Shown here one piece after another: positions 1 through 6,416 of a DNA stretch of 10,281 nt (within the stretch, counting starts at the first letter, position 1; the number at the start of each line of letters is the position of its first letter). Source of the DNA: Actinomycetes bacterium (GTDB taxonomy: Bacteria; Actinomycetota; Acidimicrobiia; UBA5794); assembly GCA_030598305.1 (NCBI GenBank), contig JAUVQC010000027.1:1-10281 (forward strand), read 5' to 3'. The notes under the pieces are model-generated. The model was not told the origin of the DNA. It searched no databases and worked only from the letters and a program-made list of their open reading frames with translations. The translations under genes were made by a program, and so were the position numbers.

Positions 1-376
1 CGACCGCCTGGGTGACGGTGCATTCCATCCACGCTATCGCATCATCGAACACGGGGGCTCCGGTCTCACCCTCGGTGATCGGCCACCCGTTGAGAGCCAT
101 GCCATCCCTGGTCGCTGGCTTCGAGAATTTCACGAACGGCCGCGTGTTGTCCGAGTCCCAGAGGTTCACGGTGAACGATCCACCGTCGGTGATGAGCCGA
201 TGTGTCACTGCTGCCTTGTCAACACCGATGCCGATCAGGATCGGCTCCTGGGCGACCTGGGTGATCCACGAGGTCGTCATCGCGTTCCACTCGTCCCCTG
301 CTCGCGACCCGACCAATGCAAGCGCGTTGGGGATCTTCCATGTGACGGAGTTGATGAGTTCAGGTGTGAGTTCCAT
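1..376 (-). CDS. Flavin reductase-like (FMN-binding split barrel) protein, 3' end cut off by window edge
   Basis: The minus-strand reading frame starts at ATG 376-374 and runs off the left edge (about 125 residues visible). Around residues 13-85 it carries the usual flavin-reductase pattern: a strand ending NALALVGSR, then WNAMTTSWITQV (residues 30-41), a strand PILIGIGV, THRLI (58-62) and GSFTVNLW (66-73). Members bind FMN in a split-barrel dimer and act as flavin reductases or flavin-dependent oxidoreductases; the exact reaction here is not readable. The start at 376 is preferred because the core of the family normally begins a few residues after the Met and because a -10-like hexamer ends 6 nt upstream (leaderless layout); there is no Shine-Dalgarno sequence. 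The same frame stays open upstream to an ATG at 502, which would add 42 residues with no recognisable domain and would run almost to the start of the divergent importer operon. Confidence 0.83.
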   Translation of the reverse strand, partial: MELTPELINSVTWKIPNALALVGSRAGDEWNAMTTSWITQVAQEPILIGIGVDKAAVTHRLITDGGSFTVNLWDSDNTRPFVKFSKPATRDGMALNGWPITEGETGAPVFDDAIAWMECTVTQAV

Positions 377-382
377 GGGAAC

Positions 383-388
383 AGAATA
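383..388 (-). promoter_or_regulatory. Putative -10 element (leaderless) for flavin reductase-like gene
   Basis: On the minus strand TATTCT (fits TANNNT) is followed by exactly 6 nt and then the ATG at 376, so the A of the ATG would be the transcription start. No Shine-Dalgarno sequence precedes that ATG and no clear -35 box is seen. The same spacing recurs before three other genes in the window, which is the main support. Confidence 0.4.
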
Positions 389-494
389 CAGGAGACGCCA
401 ATCGCTGCTTTCGGCCCACGGGTCACGTGCATCGGCTAGCGTGAGGCGTACCTGAGACTCGGCGACGGAGGTCGTGGGTTCAGGGAGAACAATT

Positions 495-499
495 GGAGG
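495..499 (+). promoter_or_regulatory. Ribosome binding site of the substrate-binding protein gene
   Basis: GGAGG lies 7 nt before the ATG at 507. This is one of the few strong Shine-Dalgarno sequences in the window and fixes the start of the lipoprotein, whose signal peptide begins immediately. The 377-506 intergenic stretch must carry the operon promoter, but no convincing -35/-10 pair stands out. Confidence 0.75.
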
Positions 500-506
500 C
501 ATATAG

Positions 507-2219
507 ATGAGACGAAAAACAACGTGGATCGTCCTCGTTCTTGCGTTCGCACTCGTGGTCGCGGCCTGTTCGGGCAGCACAACGGATACGACGGAAGCAT
601 CGGGCGGAGAGACCACAACGACCGCTGGGGGCACTGATACAACAGCGCCACCAGTCACGAGCGCCCCGGATCCTGCCTTTGTGGGCAACAGCATCGATGC
701 GGGCGGGTGTGACTACGGCGGCCGCGTCAACAAGATCGAGGCAACCGATGAATTCACGGTCGAGTTCACACTCTGTGGACCGCACCCTGCGTTCCTCGCC
801 CAGATCGCGTTCGGCGTATTCGGCATCCAGCCGGCAGAGCATCTCGAGGCAACCGGCGGTGCACCGCTCGACAACCCGATCGGTACCGGTCCGTACAGTC
901 TGCAGGAGTGGGTCAGAGGCGACTCTGTTGTATACGCCCGCAACGACGACTACTACGGCACCAAGCCGACACACAGCACCTTCGTGCTGAAGTGGGCGAC
1001 GGAGAGCTCCGGTCGTTTGATTGAGCTGCAGAGCGGAAACGCTGACGGAATGACGTTCCCCGGACCTGAGGATTACGCAACAGTTGAAGACGACGCCAAT
1101 CTGACGTTGCTCGACAAGCCAGAGCCGAACATCTTCTACATGGGATTCACGGACATCTTCCCGCCATTCGACAACGTCGACGTTCGCAAGGCAATCGCCT
1201 TGGGTATCGATCGTCAGCGGATCGTCGACACGTTCTACCCGCCGGGGTCCGAGACCGCCAGCCACTTCACGCCGTGCTCCGTTGAGAACGGTTGTGAGGG
1301 CGATTCGTGGTACGAATTCGATCCGGCCGCAGGCAAGGAACTCCTCGCCGCCGCAGGGTTCGCTGATGGATTCGAGACGAAGATCTTCTACCGTGACGTG
1401 ACCCGTGGCTACCTGCCAACGCCAGGCAACGTTGCAGCTGACATCCAGGCTCAGCTCAAGGAGAACCTCGGTATCGATGCAGACGTCGTTGTCATGGAGT
1501 CAGCCGACTTCATCCAGCAGTGTTCCTCAGCGGGAACCTGTGACGGGATCCACCTGCTTGGGTGGACCGGTGACTACCCACACGTAACGAACTTCTTGGA
1601 CTTCCACTTCGCTGAAGGGAACCCACAGTTCGGAGCAGGACATGCCGCGATCTACGATCCGCTGCTTACGGCGAGCCAGCTCGCATCAGCGGCAGAAGCC
1701 GCCCCACTCTACGAAGAGGCGAACAACGCCATCAAGGAACTCGTTCCGATGGTGCCGATCGCGCATGCAGGCGCCGCATACGCAGCGACTTCAAGCGTGA
1801 ACGGTTCGTACGCCCCGCCATGGGGTCACACGAACTTCAACCTGTGGGACAACGGCACGGACACGCTCGTGTTCGTCCAGGGCAACGAGCCCATCTCGCT
1901 GTACTGCTCTGACGAGTCAGACGGCGAATCCCTACGTGCATGTGGACAGGTCGTAGAAGCCCTGTACTCGTACACGACCACCGGCGAGGTGCAGCCGCAG
2001 CTTGCGACTGCCTGTGAGGCGAATGCCGACCTGTCGGCATGGACCTGCTCGCTCCGCCAAGGTGTTGTGTTCCACGACGGTTCGACGTTCGACGCCAACG
2101 ATGTCATTGCATCGTTCGCAGCCGGACTCGACGCAGCCAACCCGCTGCACACCGGAAACACCGGTGCGTTCGAGTACTACGACTATCTCTGGAACGGCCT
2201 GATCAACGCAGAGGGCTAA
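507..2219 (+). CDS. Circularly permuted family 5 (peptide/nickel-type) ABC substrate-binding lipoprotein
   Basis: 570 residues. A type II signal peptide ends in VVAAC (lipid Cys21), followed by a Thr/Ser/Pro-rich spacer (22-57). Family 5 binding-protein segments are all present but in rotated order. Residues 74-97 (VNKIEATDEFTVEFTL, HPAFL) and NPIGTGPY (123-130) match the middle of DppA/OppA; the remaining middle and C-terminal parts follow (FDNVDVRKAIALGIDR, the FDPAAGKELLAAAGF helix, LLGWTGD, and the last normal segment around residues 430-450). Then at residue 452 the normal N-terminal segment begins: DTLVFVQGNEPISL, VVEALYSY, VQPQLAT, LRQGVVFHDGSTFDANDV (516-533) and NPLHTGNTGAFEYYDYL, ending at residue 570. 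Against E. coli DppA recalled from memory, 452-570 aligns with the beginning and 74-451 with the rest. Ten cysteines besides Cys21 fall in five close pairs (68/90, 257/263, 339/345, 467/479, 503/514), suggesting disulfides. First gene of the importer operon; it delivers an unidentified, probably peptide-like, solute. Confidence 0.95.
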   Translation: MRRKTTWIVLVLAFALVVAACSGSTTDTTEASGGETTTTAGGTDTTAPPVTSAPDPAFVGNSIDAGGCDYGGRVNKIEATDEFTVEFTLCGPHPAFLAQIAFGVFGIQPAEHLEATGGAPLDNPIGTGPYSLQEWVRGDSVVYARNDDYYGTKPTHSTFVLKWATESSGRLIELQSGNADGMTFPGPEDYATVEDDANLTLLDKPEPNIFYMGFTDIFPPFDNVDVRKAIALGIDRQRIVDTFYPPGSETASHFTPCSVENGCEGDSWYEFDPAAGKELLAAAGFADGFETKIFYRDVTRGYLPTPGNVAADIQAQLKENLGIDADVVVMESADFIQQCSSAGTCDGIHLLGWTGDYPHVTNFLDFHFAEGNPQFGAGHAAIYDPLLTASQLASAAEAAPLYEEANNAIKELVPMVPIAHAGAAYAATSSVNGSYAPPWGHTNFNLWDNGTDTLVFVQGNEPISLYCSDESDGESLRACGQVVEALYSYTTTGEVQPQLATACEANADLSAWTCSLRQGVVFHDGSTFDANDVIASFAAGLDAANPLHTGNTGAFEYYDYLWNGLINAEG

Positions 2220-2239
2220 CCAGCGACCAACCTGATTGT

Positions 2240-2266
2240 GGGGGAGGCGCATCCTGCGCCTCCCCC
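2240..2266 (+). terminator. GC-rich hairpin after the binding-protein gene (attenuator or mRNA 3'-end stabiliser)
   Basis: GGGGGAGGCGCA, a 3-nt loop TCC, then TGCGCCTCCCCC: a perfect 12-bp stem 20 nt after the stop at 2219 and 28 nt before the next ATG. The following sequence is pyrimidine-rich (CTCTCTACCATTTCT) but has no uninterrupted T run, so full termination is uncertain. In binding-protein-dependent operons such hairpins commonly let the binding-protein message outnumber the permease message, by partial termination or by blocking 3' exonucleases; that role is inferred here. Confidence 0.7.
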
Positions 2267-2294
2267 GCTCTCTACCATTTCTACCTAGGCACCC

Positions 2295-3374
2295 ATGCTC
2301 AGCTTCATCACACGTCGCACACTGCTCGCCATCCCAGTGCTCTTCGGGATCATGGTCGTCGTGTTCCTGTTGCTCCGAGCGATCCCTGGTGATCCGTGCA
2401 CCTCGATGCTTGGGGAGCGGGCCACAGAGGAGGCATGCGACCGATTCAATGAGGCGAATGGCCTGAATGAACCCGTCTTTGTCCAGCTGGGCATCTACAT
2501 CAAGAACGTGCTCACCTTCAACCTCGGTGATTCGATTCGCTTCTCCCGACCCGTCGCACAGCTCCTTATCGAGCGACTTCCCCTCACCACCGAGCTGGCA
2601 CTGTCCGCATTGACCATCTCTGTCGTCTTCGGCATCCCCCTGGGGATACTCGCCGCTCGCAAGCACAACACGATCGTGGACAGCGGAACCATGGCATTCG
2701 CCAACATCGGCGTGTCCATGCCCGTCTTCTGGCTCGGGCTGATGCTCGCCTACTTCTTTGCCGTCATTCTCAAGGACACCCCGTTCTCACTTCCTCCCGG
2801 CGGCCGATTATCCGCCGGCGTCTTCCCCGTTCCGTACTACGAGGCATGGGGCTGGAATCTCACTGAAGGCAGCACGTGGGCGAGGTTCAACGAGTACATC
2901 GCCAACCATTACATCTTCAACACGTTCATTACAGCGCAGTGGAGCATTTTCTGGGATGCGGTCCGCCACATGATCCTTCCGGCCGTCGCCCTCGCGACGA
3001 TCCCCCTTGCGATCATCGCTCGAATCACGCGAAGTTCGCTCCTTGAAGCGATGAACAAGGACTACATCCGTACGGCGCGCGCCAAGGGTGCCAAGGAGGG
3101 GCGGGTCGTGACCCGGCACGCGCTCAGAAACTCGCTCCTACCAGTCGTCACGATCATCGGACTCCAACTCGGCCTACTCCTTGGCGGTGCCGTACTCACC
3201 GAGACCGTGTTCAGGCTCGCAGGTATCGGAACGGCGCTCTTCGACGCGATCACCGGCAGGGACTATCCGGTGGTCCAGGGCTTCACGGTGATCGTCGCTG
3301 GCATCTATGTGATCGTGAACCTCTTCGTCGATCTCTCGTATGGTTTCCTCGATCCGCGCATCAGACAGAAGTAG
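2295..3374 (+). CDS. ABC transporter permease, DppB/OppB type
   Basis: 359 residues; one half of the membrane channel of the importer. The N-terminus MLSFITRRTLLAIPVLFGI is typical of this subunit. Hydrophobic segments lie near residues 10-28, 100-119, 133-157, 226-244, 281-300 and 329-350, giving six membrane spans. The cytoplasmic EAA loop that docks to an ATPase is clear: E251 A M (x)3 DYIRTARAKG ending at G265, then RHALRNSLLPVV. GRDYPVVQG and the C-terminal LDPRIR are also typical. It is longer than E. coli OppB (about 306) because of a roughly 65-residue external loop between spans 3 and 4, as in DppB relatives. Its only two cysteines, C35 and C48, lie in the first external loop. The start has no good Shine-Dalgarno sequence; it follows the hairpin by 28 nt. 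Substrate unknown. Confidence 0.95.
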   Translation: MLSFITRRTLLAIPVLFGIMVVVFLLLRAIPGDPCTSMLGERATEEACDRFNEANGLNEPVFVQLGIYIKNVLTFNLGDSIRFSRPVAQLLIERLPLTTELALSALTISVVFGIPLGILAARKHNTIVDSGTMAFANIGVSMPVFWLGLMLAYFFAVILKDTPFSLPPGGRLSAGVFPVPYYEAWGWNLTEGSTWARFNEYIANHYIFNTFITAQWSIFWDAVRHMILPAVALATIPLAIIARITRSSLLEAMNKDYIRTARAKGAKEGRVVTRHALRNSLLPVVTIIGLQLGLLLGGAVLTETVFRLAGIGTALFDAITGRDYPVVQGFTVIVAGIYVIVNLFVDLSYGFLDPRIRQK

Positions 3375-3378
3375 AACC

Positions 3379-4332
3379 ATGAACACAAAGAAAACCGTCG
3401 AGATCCTTGAAGCCGCTGCACAGGACGCCAACCTGCTGACCGAGCAGCCGTCAAGCCAGTGGTCACTCACCCTGAAGCGGTTCCGGGGCAGGACGTCTGG
3501 CATGATCGGGCTGACGATCGTGCTGTTCCTTGTCCTCGTTGCCATATTCGCCCCTCTCATCTCCCCCTACCCGCCGAATGAGGTACTCATCGGCAAGGAG
3601 GACGTCGGACCACGCGAGAAGCCGTGTGTCCACCTGCTCGGATGTGATCCGGAGCAGCCACAGCACATCCTGGGAACCGATGCGAACGTTCGCGATGAGT
3701 TCTCGAGGATCGTGTTCGGGGCGCGCGTCAGCCTCACGCTCGGAATCTTCACGGTAACAATCGCTCTCTTCACCGGAAGCTTCCTCGGAGCAGTCGCTGG
3801 ATACGTCGGGGGGTGGCTGGACAATGTCATCATGAGGATCATGGATGTCGTCCTCGGCTTCCCTTCACTCCTGCTCGCGATCGCCATCGTGGCTGTTCTC
3901 GGACCGGGCCTGAGGAACGCGCTGATCGCTATCGCGATTGTCTCGATTCCGGCTTACGCACGCATCATGAGGGCACAGGTCCTTTCGATCAAGGAGACGG
4001 ACTACGTCGCGGCCTCCCTTGCGCTTGGAGCATCCGCACGCCAGATCCTCATACGTCGGGTTGTGCCGAACGCCCTCACTCCGCTTGTCGTACTCGCCAC
4101 ATTGGGTGTTGCAACCGCGATCCTCGAGGCTGCAGGTCTCTCATTCCTCGGGCTCGGCGCCCAGCCTCCCCTAGCCGAGTGGGGCTCCATGCTTGCCAAC
4201 GAACGGAACAACGTGTTCACCTCGCCCCATCTCGTGTTCTTCCCCGGCCTCGCGATCATGATCACCGTCCTCGGCTTCAACCTCATGGGTGACGGCCTCC
4301 GCGACGCCCTCGACCCAGCGTTGAACAAGTGA
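3379..4332 (+). CDS. ABC transporter permease, DppC/OppC type
   Basis: 317 residues; second half of the membrane channel. A roughly 35-residue cytoplasmic N-terminus precedes the first span (about 38-58), then APLISPYPPNE and the family hallmark HILGTDANVRDEFSRIVFGARVSLTLG. Further spans follow, with the EAA loop around residues 199-225 (IKETDYVAASLALGASARQI) and the signature LSFLGLGAQPPLAEWGSML near the C-terminus. The ATG at 3379 is chosen because it sits 4 nt after the upstream stop; an in-frame ATG at 3340 would add 13 residues inside the upstream gene. The external loop after span 1 holds the protein's only two cysteines (C83, C89), in an insertion just before the LGTD motif. Translation is probably coupled to the preceding permease gene. 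Confidence 0.95.
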   Translation: MNTKKTVEILEAAAQDANLLTEQPSSQWSLTLKRFRGRTSGMIGLTIVLFLVLVAIFAPLISPYPPNEVLIGKEDVGPREKPCVHLLGCDPEQPQHILGTDANVRDEFSRIVFGARVSLTLGIFTVTIALFTGSFLGAVAGYVGGWLDNVIMRIMDVVLGFPSLLLAIAIVAVLGPGLRNALIAIAIVSIPAYARIMRAQVLSIKETDYVAASLALGASARQILIRRVVPNALTPLVVLATLGVATAILEAAGLSFLGLGAQPPLAEWGSMLANERNNVFTSPHLVFFPGLAIMITVLGFNLMGDGLRDALDPALNK

Positions 4333-5390
4333 CGATGCCCGAGGCGCACAAGGACGCGTTCGTACCCGATCCTTCAAGTAGCGAGCGAGGCCGGGCGGGC
4401 GAGGTGCTGCTCGAGATCAAGGGCCTCAAGACACACTTTGACACGCGAGATGGCATCGTCAAGGCCGTCGATAGCGTCGACCTGCATGTCGATCGCGGGG
4501 AGGTGCTCGGCATCGTGGGCGAGTCCGGATGCGGAAAGTCGGTCATGTCGCTGTCGATCATGAGCCTTGTCCCCAAACCCGGGGAGGTCGTTGCTGGAGA
4601 GATCTTCTTCAACGGGCGCAACCTGGCCGACATGAGCGCCAGAGAAGTGCGGTCGCTCAGGGGCGAGCACATGTCGATGATCTTCCAGCAACCTGGATCT
4701 GCCCTCAACCCGGTCCAGCGCGCCGGGCTCCAGATCAAGGAAGTATTCAAACTGCACAGGGACTGGTCCAAGGACGTTGAGCAGGAGAGGGTCGTTGAAA
4801 GCCTTTCGAATGTTGGCATCCCGGATCCTGAATCACGGTCCAGGGCCTATCCACACGAGCTTTCGGGTGGCATGGCGCAGCGCGTGATGATCGCCATGGC
4901 ACTGTCCTGTGAGCCAGAGCTCCTCATCGCAGATGAACCAACCACCGCCCTCGATGTGACGATCCAAGCCCAGATCCTTGACCTGATCAGAGGTCTTCAG
5001 GAGGAGTCAAAAACGGCCGTGATTCTGATCACGCACGACCTCGGCGTCATCGCAGAGATGGCTGACCGCGTGGCCGTGATGTATGCAGGCGAGATCGTCG
5101 AAGAGACGGATGTCAGCACGCTGTTCAACGATCCGCAGCACCCGTACACACAGGGCCTTTTAGCATCGATCCCCGTGCTCGGGGCGCCCAAGGACGAGCT
5201 CGCAACGATCCCTGGCGTTGTTCCCTCGCTCATCGACCTGCCGCAGGGTTGTCGATTCGCCGCCCGGTGCGTGGCACGGGTCGAGAACGATCTCGGCATC
5301 TGCCTCGAACAGGAGCCTGAGCTCCTTGCTATCTCACCAGGACATGAGGTGCGATGCTGGCTCAGAAACCCGGAGACTCAAGATGCCTGA
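4329..5390 (+). CDS. ABC transporter ATP-binding protein, DppD/OppD type
   Basis: 353 residues from a GTG overlapping the upstream stop by 4 nt (GTGA); an ATG at 4335 is the alternative start. Walker A GESGCGKS (64-71), Q-loop FQQP (119-122), signature LSGGMAQ (178-184), Walker B LLIADEP (198-204), D-loop TTALD and switch His236 in ITHD are all intact, so it should hydrolyse ATP. The C-terminal oligopeptide extension begins at [12 protein letters not shown] and holds four cysteines (308, 314, 325, 343) in the arrangement known in DppD/OppD proteins, where they can hold a [4Fe-4S] cluster. It would pair with the next gene's ATPase beneath the two permeases. The N-terminal ~24 residues before the first strand ([12 protein letters not shown]) are an unstructured-looking leader of uncertain reality. 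Confidence 0.95.
   Translation: MTMPEAHKDAFVPDPSSSERGRAGEVLLEIKGLKTHFDTRDGIVKAVDSVDLHVDRGEVLGIVGESGCGKSVMSLSIMSLVPKPGEVVAGEIFFNGRNLADMSAREVRSLRGEHMSMIFQQPGSALNPVQRAGLQIKEVFKLHRDWSKDVEQERVVESLSNVGIPDPESRSRAYPHELSGGMAQRVMIAMALSCEPELLIADEPTTALDVTIQAQILDLIRGLQEESKTAVILITHDLGVIAEMADRVAVMYAGEIVEETDVSTLFNDPQHPYTQGLLASIPVLGAPKDELATIPGVVPSLIDLPQGCRFAARCVARVENDLGICLEQEPELLAISPGHEVRCWLRNPETQDA
5372..5375 (+). promoter_or_regulatory. Ribosome binding site of the second ATPase gene
   Basis: GGAG lies 7 nt before the ATG at 5383, inside the end of the upstream ATPase gene. It decides the start of the downstream gene against a much longer frame that opens at 5218 and would add 55 non-homologous residues. 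Confidence 0.6.
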
Positions 5391-6405
5391 ACCCCTCGTT
5401 GTCATGGAGAATCTCGTCAAGGAGTTCCCTGTCCGCGGTGGAATACTCCAGCGTGAGGTTGCCACCGTGAATGCTGTTGCGGGTGTAGATCTGACGATCA
5501 GCCGAGGCGAGACCGTGGGCCTTGTAGGTGAGTCCGGCTGTGGCAAGACGACGCTCGGCCGAATGCTCGTGCGACTTCTCGAGCCAACCTCGGGTCGGAT
5601 CATCTTCGAAGGAACAGATATCACGCATCTCAAGGGGAAGGACCTCAAGCCGTTCCGTAGCAAGGCCCAGATCGTGTTCCAGGATCCGTATTCATCTCTT
5701 GACCCGCGGACACAGGTCGGGAACTCGATATCAGAAGGCCTCAAGCTCCATGGTGTTTCGAGCAAGGACGAACGCCAGGAGCGAGTGAAGGAGATGCTGG
5801 AACTCGTCGGGCTCCAAGCGAGTCACGCTGGCCGCTACCCACATGAATTCTCAGGAGGTCAGCGACAACGCATCGGACTCGCACGAGCGCTGATCCTGAA
5901 ACCAGACTTCGTCGTTGCCGATGAGCCTGTATCCGCTCTGGACGTTTCGGTTCAGGCGCAGGTGCTGAATCTACTCAAGGAACTGCAATCCGAACTCGAT
6001 CTCACGCTGCTATTCGTTGCTCACAATCTTGCCGTTGTCGAGCATGTCTCTGACAGGGTTGCGGTCATGTACCTCGGGCGCATCGTCGAGATCACCGAGC
6101 GAGAACGGCTGTACTCGGACCCACTTCATCCGTACACCGAAGCGCTGCTCTCAGCGATCCCGATCCCTGACCCGGACCGGCCAAGGAACCGGACGATTCT
6201 CCAGGGCGAGGTCCCCTCCCCCGTCGATCCTCCATCGGGCTGCTACTTCCATCCGCGGTGTCCGATAGCTCAGGAAGGGATCTGTGACGTTGAGCAACCA
6301 GAACTGCTGCCATCAGAGGACGATGAGAACCATCTCGCCTCGTGCCACCTGCGCACCGGTGCCTATCGACATCTCGACCCCAGGAACTTCGCTGCGACCG
6401 ACTGA
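5383..6405 (+). CDS. ABC transporter ATP-binding protein, DppF/OppF type
   Basis: 340 residues, starting inside the upstream gene (8-nt overlap) behind a GGAG. The first strand LVVMENLVKEFPV and the GGILQREVATVNAVAGVDL region are typical of the F subunit. Walker A GESGCGKT (49-56), Q-loop FQDPYSSLDPR (99-109), signature FSGGQRQR (156-163), Walker B FVVADEP (176-182), SALD and switch His214 are intact; the His sits in VAHNL rather than the usual SHDL, an accepted variant. The C-terminal extension (HPYTEALLSAIP onwards) has four cysteines (287, 293, 301, 321) like the partner ATPase. Last gene of the operon; its TGA directly abuts the stop of a convergent gene. It forms the ATPase dimer with the preceding protein. 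Confidence 0.95.
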   Translation: MPEPLVVMENLVKEFPVRGGILQREVATVNAVAGVDLTISRGETVGLVGESGCGKTTLGRMLVRLLEPTSGRIIFEGTDITHLKGKDLKPFRSKAQIVFQDPYSSLDPRTQVGNSISEGLKLHGVSSKDERQERVKEMLELVGLQASHAGRYPHEFSGGQRQRIGLARALILKPDFVVADEPVSALDVSVQAQVLNLLKELQSELDLTLLFVAHNLAVVEHVSDRVAVMYLGRIVEITERERLYSDPLHPYTEALLSAIPIPDPDRPRNRTILQGEVPSPVDPPSGCYFHPRCPIAQEGICDVEQPELLPSEDDENHLASCHLRTGAYRHLDPRNFAATD

Positions 6406-6416
6406 CTAGACGGTCG
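6395..6416. terminator. Small symmetric hairpin centred on abutting convergent stop codons
   Basis: CGACCG (6395-6400) pairs with CGGTCG (6411-6416); inside, after an A/A mismatch, CT pairs with AG around a GACT loop. The stop codons of the importer's last gene (6403-6405, plus) and the amidotransferase (6406-6408, minus) sit in the loop region. It could act as a weak terminator in both directions, but there is no T tract on either side, so this is a structural observation with a guessed role. Confidence 0.35.

Noticed and set aside
12..455. 147-codon plus-strand open frame at the left edge
   Set aside because: It lies antisense to the flavin reductase-like frame, which shows family motifs; the plus translation does not.
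480..1265. 261-codon minus-strand open frame opposite the binding-protein gene
   Set aside because: It is the antisense shadow of a clearly coding gene and its translation matches no family or domain pattern.
507..2219. Binding-protein gene as a truncated or frameshifted pseudogene
   Set aside because: All family segments are present once in one open frame with signal peptide, ribosome binding site and intact partner genes; rotated order explains the odd ends better than decay.
1932..2666. 244-codon minus-strand open frame spanning the hairpin and the start of the first permease gene
   Set aside because: It crosses two well-supported plus-strand genes and the hairpin; the translation is low-complexity, charged, antisense-like sequence.
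5218..5382. Longer N-terminus for the second ATPase from the ATG at 5218
   Set aside because: The extra 55 residues overlap the end of the first ATPase gene in another frame, resemble nothing in the family, and a ribosome binding site precedes 5383.
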